Below the pieces are notes generated by a model. That model was not told the DNA's origin and made no database searches. It was given only the letters and a program-made list of their open reading frames with translations. Below, piece after piece: positions 42,397 through 48,545 of a stretch of 48,545 bases of DNA. Position 1 is the stretch's first letter; each line of letters opens with the position of its first letter. The position numbers were made by a program, and so were the translations under genes. Source of the stretch: UBA6244 sp041582875 (GTDB lineage: Bacteria > Bacteroidota > Bacteroidia > Bacteroidales > F082); NCBI GenBank assembly GCA_041582875.1, contig JBFHGX010000011.1, positions 1 to 48,545 on the forward strand. The letters run 5' to 3'.

Positions 42397-43695
42397 ATGC
42401 CAAACAAAGTCGGATTACCTCCATTTTCATTGCTCATCATTATCAGCTTATTCTTTGCGGGGGCAATAAGGGCTCAACAGTTAATGAATAGCGATATAGT
42501 TTACGATCAAAACATACAAACAGTAATGCTGTATGCTGGTGGTGATCAATTGGCAGCTCCTATCATCAGGCTTAACTCAAACGACAAACTCACATTGTCA
42601 TTTGACGACCTTAGTAGCGAGTCGTTTCTGTTTAAATACACTTTTGTCCATTGCACAAGTGATTGGCAAACTTCTGAAATGGATCAGATGGATTATCTTG
42701 AAGGTTTTTTTGAAGCTGATATTACCAATTACGCTTTTTCATTGAATGCCATTCCACCATACATTCATTATAACACTACGCTTCCAAATCGGGACATGAA
42801 CATCAAAATTTCGGGCAACTATATATTAAAGGTGTATGTGGACAATAATGACGATGAAAATGTGCTTTTCACCAGACGTTTTTATGTTACTGAACCATTG
42901 GTGAAAATTGGAGTCAATATCCCCTATTATCCAAAAAACCTGGAATTCGTGAGAAAAAAACAACAAATTGACCTGACCTTAGAAACTCCGGATTTATTTA
43001 ATACCGAACCCGCGCAAAGGATCAGTGTGAACATCATGCAAAATGGTCGTAGCGACAACATGATTTATGGACTCAGGCCAACTTCAATCATGCTCAATCA
43101 ACTTAACTTTGACTATCCGGATGGAATTGTGTTTGATGGAGGAAACCAGTTTCGCAATTTTGACATGAAAAGTTACTATTATCAGTCGATGTATATCCGA
43201 GAAATAATCAACGACCCCAATGGATACGATGTCATCCTACACACCTCAACACCACGTCCTGATAAGCCCTACAGTGTAATTGAAGATATCAACGGAAGAA
43301 AATTTATTCAAGCACGCGAAGGTCAAAACGCGAGTACCGAGGGCGAATATGCATGGGTAGAGTTCTGGTTAAAACAGCCAAAACTCTACGAATCTGAGAT
43401 TTATATTCTGGGTGCCTTAAACAACTGGCAACTTAACGAGAAAAGTCTGATGCGTTATGACAACCGTTACAACATGTATCATGGCCGGTTATTTTTAAAA
43501 CAAGGATATTACGACTACCTGTATGTTGTTGTCCCAAAGGGCGGAACCTCAGGAAACGTAACCACTATCGAAGGCGACCATTGGGAAACCAACAACCAAT
43601 ACAGTATTTTCGTTTATTACAAAGAGAAAGTGCCTGAATATGACAGACTTGTTGGATATACACAGTTTAACTCGTTCGATGTAAGCACTGAATGA
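42397..43695 (+). CDS. Type IX secretion system Plug protein (DUF5103)
   Basis: 432 residues with a signal peptide (about 8-27, ending AIRAQ). The sequence matches the DUF5103 family, whose Flavobacterium member is known as Plug and closes the SprA translocon pore of the T9SS from the periplasmic side. Features: an N-terminal beta-rich domain with YTFVHCTSDWQ and DMNIKISGNYILKVY, and a C-terminal immunoglobulin-like part with YILGALNNWQLNE, RLFLKQGYYDYLYVV. A T9SS-exported protein (the CotH gene) in this same window agrees with a working system. It is divergent from nqrA; the LruC gene follows 127 bases later. Confidence 0.88.
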   Translation: MPNKVGLPPFSLLIIISLFFAGAIRAQQLMNSDIVYDQNIQTVMLYAGGDQLAAPIIRLNSNDKLTLSFDDLSSESFLFKYTFVHCTSDWQTSEMDQMDYLEGFFEADITNYAFSLNAIPPYIHYNTTLPNRDMNIKISGNYILKVYVDNNDDENVLFTRRFYVTEPLVKIGVNIPYYPKNLEFVRKKQQIDLTLETPDLFNTEPAQRISVNIMQNGRSDNMIYGLRPTSIMLNQLNFDYPDGIVFDGGNQFRNFDMKSYYYQSMYIREIINDPNGYDVILHTSTPRPDKPYSVIEDINGRKFIQAREGQNASTEGEYAWVEFWLKQPKLYESEIYILGALNNWQLNEKSLMRYDNRYNMYHGRLFLKQGYYDYLYVVVPKGGTSGNVTTIEGDHWETNNQYSIFVYYKEKVPEYDRLVGYTQFNSFDVSTE

Positions 43696-43822
43696 GTGTC
43701 ATTTTGGGAAAACCTTAATGATGTAGGGATATGTTAATTACTGATTTTTAAAATCTTAAAAAATACGGCAAGTTATTTGCATGATTATTTTCATGTTTTC
43801 AGCTCGTTAAATATATATTCAT

Positions 43823-45850
43823 ATGAAATACCTAAATTCAATTCTTATCGCCTTTATCTTGGCATTCTTCATTTCAGGATGTAATAATACCAAGGATACC
43901 CCATCGGAGGAAACCAAATCAATGAACGATTTGGTAGTGGCAGATAATTTTAATTGGTCAACCTCTGCAGAAGCCAATTTTCAAGTACAAGCCTACGACA
44001 ACATCAACCAACCAATTTCAGGGGCTAGAATAAACGTTTATACCAGCGACCCTCTCAACGATGGAAAACTGATTGTGAGCGGAACAACGGATGCAAACGG
44101 ACGGTATCTTGTTAATTATGAAGTGCCTGCTTATTACGACAGTTTATTTGTAAATACCGACTATGCAGGTTTACCCTCTCCTGGAATGGTAGCGCTAAGC
44201 CAAAATGGTTTTAACCTAACTTTAGGTGGGGCGCAACCTACAACTCAGGTGAAATCAACTATGAATTTTAAAGCACTGAATACCAACTTTGGTTATTTGG
44301 GCACTTACAATTCACAAGGTGTGCCTGACTATCTAGAACCCGTTAACGATATAATTACTGAAGACTTGCTTAACGATGTTAACAACACCCTGCCCGAGCA
44401 AGAAACCCTTATGGAATCTCATCCAGAATACCTTCTCCCTGAATGGGATTATAATATCAGGCTACTGGAAGATTGCGATGTTTGGATCACGTTTGTACAC
44501 GAAGGTGCTGGATACAAAAACGTTCTGGGGTTTTACACTTATCCAACGGATGAAGTACCACAAACACCGGACGACATAGATGAAATTACCATCATTTATC
44601 CGAATGTGAGTTATGCAGGTTCCGGTGGAGGATTATACTCAGGAAATAAGGTTTATATTGGTGAGTTTACCGCTGGCAACACCATCAGTTTTGCCTTAAT
44701 GGCGGATGGATGGCAAAATGGTGAAGTCACTGATGGAAGATGGATTGTCTACTCAAACCCCAACCTAAATCCAGAGGCCGATCCGGCACTTCGTCAGCAC
44801 ACGGTATTGCTGAATGACAACGGACGTAATTTACTCCTTTTGGGTATTGAAGATATTTTAAGAGACCGATCTGGCTGCGACCATGATTTTAATGATGCCA
44901 TTTTCTACGTCACTGCCAACCCCATTGAGGCCATCGACCAGAGTCAATTTCCCAATATCGACTATGTGGGTCAAGATACGGACGAAGACGGCGTTCCCGA
45001 CAACGTTGACTCATACCCCGATAATCCAAACAAAGCTTTCGACAACTTTTTCTTCAATCAAGGAAGTTATGGGACTCTAGCATTTGAAGACTTATGGCCT
45101 TCAAAAGGAGACTATGATTTCAATGATGCTGTAATTGATTATAATTTCAACCAAATCACAAATGCTGACAACGACATGGTTGAAATTGAAGCGTGGTTCA
45201 TCCTGAGGGCGCACGGGGCATTCTATCATAATGGGTTTGGATTTGAAATGCCCTTCGACAAAGCACTTGTTGAGGCCGTTTCAGGTGACTTAAGAGTAAC
45301 TGGCAATATCGTTAATCTGGATAACAAAAATTTGGAAATTGGACAAAACTTACCTGTGGTAATGGTTTGGGAAGATGCCTATGATGTGCTTCCTCAAGAA
45401 GGTGGCGGAATCGGAGTAAATACAGACCCCAACTATCCATTTGTAGTACCCGATACCTTGCACATTACCATTACTTTAAGTTCACCTGTAGACCTGACTC
45501 AATCGGGTATTCCACCATACAACCCATTTATTTTTGTTAATGGTCAGCGCGATATCGAAGTTCATTTGGTAGACAAAGCTCCAACCACCCTAGCTGCATC
45601 AGACTTGTTTGGAACAGAAGCTGACGACAGTGACCCCGCTATCGGAAGATATTACCGCACACAAACCAATCTTCCCTGGGCTATCAACGTAATAGAAAGT
45701 CTTGACTATCCTATTGAAAAAGTTGATATTACATCTGCATACCTCAAATTTGGTGATTGGGCCGAAAGCAATGGAGCATTGTTTAACGATTGGTATCGCG
45801 ACGAAACCGGTTACAGAAACGACGAGAACATATATCAAATACCTGAATAG
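43823..45850 (+). CDS. LruC-domain lipoprotein with DUF4114
   Basis: 675 residues. Lipoprotein signal with lipobox cysteine C20 (FISGCNN). A regulatory-like Ig domain at about 50-125 (NQPISGARINVYT) comes first. A DUF4114-like region follows, with the acidic RDRSGCDHDFNDAIFYVT, and then a calcium-type linker (DTDEDGVPDNVDSYPDNP) resembling a thrombospondin type 3 repeat. The last 270 or so residues are the LruC domain, starting near LAFEDLWPSKGDYDFNDAVIDY. Note the repeated DFNDA motif in both halves. Such lipoproteins are usually surface-exposed in Bacteroidota, and their function is not established; calcium-stabilised adhesion is an inference. A long bidirectional terminator follows. Confidence 0.88.
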   Translation: MKYLNSILIAFILAFFISGCNNTKDTPSEETKSMNDLVVADNFNWSTSAEANFQVQAYDNINQPISGARINVYTSDPLNDGKLIVSGTTDANGRYLVNYEVPAYYDSLFVNTDYAGLPSPGMVALSQNGFNLTLGGAQPTTQVKSTMNFKALNTNFGYLGTYNSQGVPDYLEPVNDIITEDLLNDVNNTLPEQETLMESHPEYLLPEWDYNIRLLEDCDVWITFVHEGAGYKNVLGFYTYPTDEVPQTPDDIDEITIIYPNVSYAGSGGGLYSGNKVYIGEFTAGNTISFALMADGWQNGEVTDGRWIVYSNPNLNPEADPALRQHTVLLNDNGRNLLLLGIEDILRDRSGCDHDFNDAIFYVTANPIEAIDQSQFPNIDYVGQDTDEDGVPDNVDSYPDNPNKAFDNFFFNQGSYGTLAFEDLWPSKGDYDFNDAVIDYNFNQITNADNDMVEIEAWFILRAHGAFYHNGFGFEMPFDKALVEAVSGDLRVTGNIVNLDNKNLEIGQNLPVVMVWEDAYDVLPQEGGGIGVNTDPNYPFVVPDTLHITITLSSPVDLTQSGIPPYNPFIFVNGQRDIEVHLVDKAPTTLAASDLFGTEADDSDPAIGRYYRTQTNLPWAINVIESLDYPIEKVDITSAYLKFGDWAESNGALFNDWYRDETGYRNDENIYQIPE

Positions 45851-45861
45851 CCTTTTGCTAT

Positions 45862-45918
45862 ATTCAACATAAAAAAGCCATTTCTCTTTGCTGAGAAATG
45901 GCTTTTTTTATGTTGAAT
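45862..45918. terminator. Bidirectional terminator between convergent genes
   Basis: A hairpin with a 25-bp stem (45862-45886 with 45893-45918, one bulged T) and a 6-base loop lies between the LruC gene (+) and the channel gene (-). Its inner 10 bp are mixed bases flanked by A6/T7 tracts, so it gives a GC-containing stem plus T-run on both strands. Confidence 0.92.
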
Positions 45919-45985
45919 CAGTAATCACCAACTGACACGATAACCACAAAGCTATTGATTAATAATAAATCAAAATAGCAAATCA

Positions 45986-47062
45986 TTATTTATAGTTCTC
46001 TATATGGTATTTCTTCAGTTTAACCACCCAATCATCACTCTCAATAATCTTAATAAGATTTTCATTTACAGGTTTTAAAAATGCATAATCACTGGAAGCA
46101 AAACTAAAATACTCCCTGTAATAGGAACTTGGAATAACCTCAATTACCTCATCAAAATCTCCTTCATTTACATAATAACTCAATGTGGCATGATCGTAAA
46201 CAAAAGCCTCAATTTCATCCTGCTGAACCGCCAGAAGGCCTTCCTCAACTGTACTGTAATCAACAAATTTTATTTTAAATCGATCTAGAAAATCTGCAGT
46301 CCCGGTACTCGGGATACAACCCACTTTGACCTTGCGTAGATCATCAAGGCCATTTATCTCCGTTTTCAATTGATGTACCGTCAAGCTTGATGATATTCCT
46401 GCAGTCAATCCTGAAATAATAATCACCCCGGTAAAAATCCAAACCACCGAAAGCAACCTTCCCCAGGCCGTTATTGGCGATTTATCACCATATCCAACTG
46501 TAGACATGGTAACTGCCGACCACCAAATTCCATCTCCAACACCATTTAACCCTTTCCGGAATTGGGCAGAATTACGCTTCTTTTCGAACAACCAAACTGC
46601 CAAACCAAAAATCAAAATCACAAGAAACAAGGAAAAAACAGCTTTAAAAAAATTAAGGGTAAAAAAATTCAAAAAGAAGGATATCAAGTCTTTGCTTTTT
46701 TCAATTTTCATAGCAAATGCCAGATTGGTAATGTAATATGGCTGTGAAAAACTGAACTTTTTCATCCGTGACGCAGTCACTGTTAGCGGGGAGATAGCAA
46801 TATCAATTTCTCCCGTTTCGAGAGCCTTAAGCAAACCTTCTAATTTATATTCATGCATGGAGTATTGCACCTTCATCGAATCAGCAATTTGCTTCCACAG
46901 ATCAACCCCAAGGCCTGAAACCCCTTTAAATTCCTCCACAACAAAAGGAGGCGCTAATTGATAACCTACTTTAAGCTTTTCCGGATTCGACTGGGCTTGT
47001 ATGAAAATAGGGTCAATAAAGCTAACTGCAAATAAAATGAATAGGAAGAAACGAATTTTCAT
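45986..47062 (-). CDS. GluR0-like ligand-gated potassium channel (bacterial ionotropic glutamate receptor)
   Basis: 358 residues. Signal peptide (about 1-23, ending IQAQ). An amino-acid-binding-protein fold is split in two: lobe S1 (about 29-125) and lobe S2 (about 240-355). A pore module of M1 (about 139-159), a re-entrant P loop and M2 (about 201-222) is inserted between them. The selectivity filter is TVGYGD at 188-193, identical to potassium channels. Ligand residues typical of this fold are present: R99 in TASRMKKFSFSQPY for the ligand carboxylate and D290 in AFVYD for its amino group. This is the architecture of cyanobacterial GluR0. A tetramer in the inner membrane with the ligand lobes in the periplasm is expected. 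The ligand is probably an amino acid; which one is unknown. Confidence 0.92.
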   Translation of the reverse strand: MKIRFFLFILFAVSFIDPIFIQAQSNPEKLKVGYQLAPPFVVEEFKGVSGLGVDLWKQIADSMKVQYSMHEYKLEGLLKALETGEIDIAISPLTVTASRMKKFSFSQPYYITNLAFAMKIEKSKDLISFFLNFFTLNFFKAVFSLFLVILIFGLAVWLFEKKRNSAQFRKGLNGVGDGIWWSAVTMSTVGYGDKSPITAWGRLLSVVWIFTGVIIISGLTAGISSSLTVHQLKTEINGLDDLRKVKVGCIPSTGTADFLDRFKIKFVDYSTVEEGLLAVQQDEIEAFVYDHATLSYYVNEGDFDEVIEVIPSSYYREYFSFASSDYAFLKPVNENLIKIIESDDWVVKLKKYHIENYK

Positions 47063-47097
47063 GGATTTGATTTAAAAAAAAACACCAACAACTCATG

Positions 47098-47105
47098 CAA
47101 ATATA
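47098..47105 (-). promoter_or_regulatory. Putative minus-7 box (TATATTTG on minus strand) for the channel gene
   Basis: Perfect TAnnTTTG on the minus strand, 35 bases before the ATG at 47062. No minus-33 TTG at the right distance. Confidence 0.45.
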
Positions 47106-47208
47106 ACACATCCAAACCATTGCACCTAAAGCTTTGAATACTATTCCAACTGACCTAAACAAAAACAAAAAAAACATATTGTATTTTTTTTGAAACCGCC
47201 TTATGCTT

Positions 47209-47233
47209 TTTTGATTTAAAAGTGAAATCAAAA
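47209..47233. repeat. Inverted repeat in the 287-base divergent gap
   Basis: TTTTGATTT at 47209-47217 and AAATCAAAA at 47225-47233 with a 7-base spacer. TTGATTTAAAA also occurs as a direct repeat near 47067-47077 and 47211-47221. The gap 47063-47349 is otherwise A/T-rich sequence with two promoter boxes and no gene. It could be an operator, but such A/T-rich repeats also arise by chance. Confidence 0.4.
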
Positions 47234-47324
47234 CCGTCATTAAATACTTTCAGAATCCAATTGATTTCAAAAAAAAGGTCTACTAATCACCATAAAAGCT
47301 ACACCATAAAACGTGGATTTTTTC

Positions 47325-47332
47325 TATCTTTG
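47325..47332 (+). promoter_or_regulatory. Putative minus-7 box (TATCTTTG) for the GT4 gene
   Basis: Perfect TAnnTTTG, 17 bases before the ATG at 47350, the same short distance seen at several other genes here. No clear minus-33. Confidence 0.5.
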
Positions 47333-47349
47333 AATGATTAATCCAGATT

Positions 47350-48507
47350 ATGCCAAAAGGGTATCGCATAGCTTTTCTCACCTCCATTGATCCGACCAAC
47401 AAATTAAAACTATCCGGATCACCTTACTACATCATGAAGGCATTAAGCCACTATGTTGGAGAGGTTACCCCCATTGGGCCACTCACACTTGGCAATTTCT
47501 TTCTACCCTACCTCATCCGGTTTTTCAAAAAATTGCCTCGCCCTTACAACCTAAATCACAGCTATGTTTTTGCTTATTTTTATGCCCGTAACTTTGAGAA
47601 AAGACTCAAAGGAAAGAACTACGACTTTATTTTTGCGCCACGAAGCTCAACCGAAATAGCACTACTGAAAACCGACATCCCTATTCTGTATTATTCTGAC
47701 ACTACATTTCATTCAATGTACAACTATTACAGTTGGTTTTCCCATTTCTGCCGTTTGTCGGAAATTGAAGGAAACAACATTGAACGGCTTGCTTTAGAAA
47801 ACTCAAAGGTTTCAGTATTTGCCTCCAAATGGGCTGCTGATTCGGCAGTCAATTATTATCAAACACAAAAAAACAAAATAAGGATAGTCCCCTTTGGACC
47901 CAATGTAGATTTTATTCCAACGCGTGAAAAACTTGATCACCCAAAGAGCAGAGAAATTTGTAAACTTCTTTTTATCGGGGTAGAATGGGAAAGAAAGGGT
48001 GGTCAAATTGCTTTCGAAACCCTGCTGGAATTGAAACGAAATAATATTAAAGCCCAACTCACTGTGGTAGGCGTAAAGCCTCCGGATGACATTTACAACG
48101 AAGACTTGATCGTCATTCCGTTTTTGAACAAAAACATCAACGCTGAAAGCGATCAATTTAATCAATTGTTATTGAAAAACCATTTTCTAATATTACCCAC
48201 CCGGGAAGAGTGCTTTGGTGTTGTTTTTTGTGAAGCAAGCGCCTATGGATTGCCCTCACTTGCCACAGACACAGGAGGTATCCCCACAGCTGTGGTCAAT
48301 GGCAAAAACGGCTTTCGGTTTGCGCCGGATGCCAGAGGACAAGAGTATGCCCAAAAAATTATCGAATACTTTACAGATTACGACTCAAAATACATCCCCC
48401 TGGTGCAAAGCGCACGACAATATTACGAAGACACACTAAATTGGGAATCGTTTGGAAAAGCTATTAAATCGATAGTTGATGAATTTCTGGATCTAAAACC
48501 AGAATAA
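47350..48507 (+). CDS. GT4-family (GT-B fold) glycosyltransferase
   Basis: 385 residues. No signal peptide. The C-terminal half shows the GT4 hallmarks: LLFIGVEWERKGGQIAFETLLEL (start of the nucleotide-sugar domain), LTVVGVKPP, and the E-x7-E motif EECFGVVFCE followed by ASAYGLPSLATDTGGIPTAVVNGKNGF. The N-terminal half is a GT-B acceptor domain with SGSPYYIMKAL. The enzyme probably transfers a sugar from a nucleotide donor to a surface glycan or lipid at the inner face of the membrane. It stands alone at the window edge, divergent from the channel gene; its partner genes, if any, lie beyond. Donor and acceptor are not deducible. Confidence 0.9.
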   Translation: MPKGYRIAFLTSIDPTNKLKLSGSPYYIMKALSHYVGEVTPIGPLTLGNFFLPYLIRFFKKLPRPYNLNHSYVFAYFYARNFEKRLKGKNYDFIFAPRSSTEIALLKTDIPILYYSDTTFHSMYNYYSWFSHFCRLSEIEGNNIERLALENSKVSVFASKWAADSAVNYYQTQKNKIRIVPFGPNVDFIPTREKLDHPKSREICKLLFIGVEWERKGGQIAFETLLELKRNNIKAQLTVVGVKPPDDIYNEDLIVIPFLNKNINAESDQFNQLLLKNHFLILPTREECFGVVFCEASAYGLPSLATDTGGIPTAVVNGKNGFRFAPDARGQEYAQKIIEYFTDYDSKYIPLVQSARQYYEDTLNWESFGKAIKSIVDEFLDLKPE

Positions 48508-48545
48508 TAAAGAAGCCTGATGTAAAGATGATTCAACATCCTTGC

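Noticed and set aside
1..48545. CRISPR arrays, tRNA genes, insertion sequences, prophage
   Set aside because: No regularly spaced repeats, cloverleaf-like segments, transposase or phage genes were recognised on either strand by eye; a tRNAscan or IS search was not possible.

Overview
The window looks like a chromosomal piece of a Bacteroidota genome, probably class Bacteroidia. This rests on several things seen in the sequence: type IX secretion proteins (a C-terminal sorting domain and a Plug/DUF5103 protein), a LruC-domain lipoprotein, a complete Na+-NQR operon, almost no Shine-Dalgarno sequences, and repeated TAnnTTTG minus-7 promoter boxes. The order or genus cannot be fixed from the sequence alone. 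No tRNA, rRNA, CRISPR array, insertion sequence or prophage was seen. No stretch longer than 300 bases lacks a gene; the longest gap is 47063-47349.

Layout. 1-1560 is the 3' part of an AddB-like helicase/nuclease. 1689-15049 is one same-strand block of four hybrid histidine kinases followed by CheR and CheB, with no chemoreceptor gene. 15128-20026 holds a BatA-like membrane protein and topoisomerase IV subunit A (parC). On the minus strand follow a long-chain acyl-CoA synthetase and purine nucleoside phosphorylase. 22853-28475 (plus) carries a secreted CotH-kinase/lamin-tail protein, an exported MsrB, and a Cache-PAS histidine kinase next to its NarL-type regulator. 28552-31291 holds a GT-C membrane glycosyltransferase and wecB. 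31437-32556 is the bS6-bS18-bL9 ribosomal operon, followed by a SpoU-type RNA methyltransferase and a small Cys/His-rich membrane protein.

33726-42253 (minus) holds two units: an operon of two paralogous outer-membrane-type proteins plus the flavin transferase apbE, and the nqrABCDEF operon upstream of it. ApbE is the enzyme that would load FMN on NqrB and NqrC, so the region makes a functional respiratory sodium-pump locus. Divergent from nqrA are the T9SS Plug protein and a LruC/DUF4114 lipoprotein. The window ends with a GluR0-like ligand-gated potassium channel (minus) and a GT4 glycosyltransferase (plus).

The most interesting signals are: (i) the kinase/CheR/CheB block, where two kinases carry a duplicated 28-residue Glu/Gln-rich coiled coil that could be the methylation target in place of a chemoreceptor; (ii) the bacterial ionotropic-glutamate-receptor-type channel with an intact TVGYGD filter; (iii) a strong Shine-Dalgarno sequence in front of rplI, right after the genes for bS6 and bS18, proteins reported to help hide the anti-SD in Bacteroidota ribosomes; (iv) recurring very short leaders and promoter/terminator overlaps.
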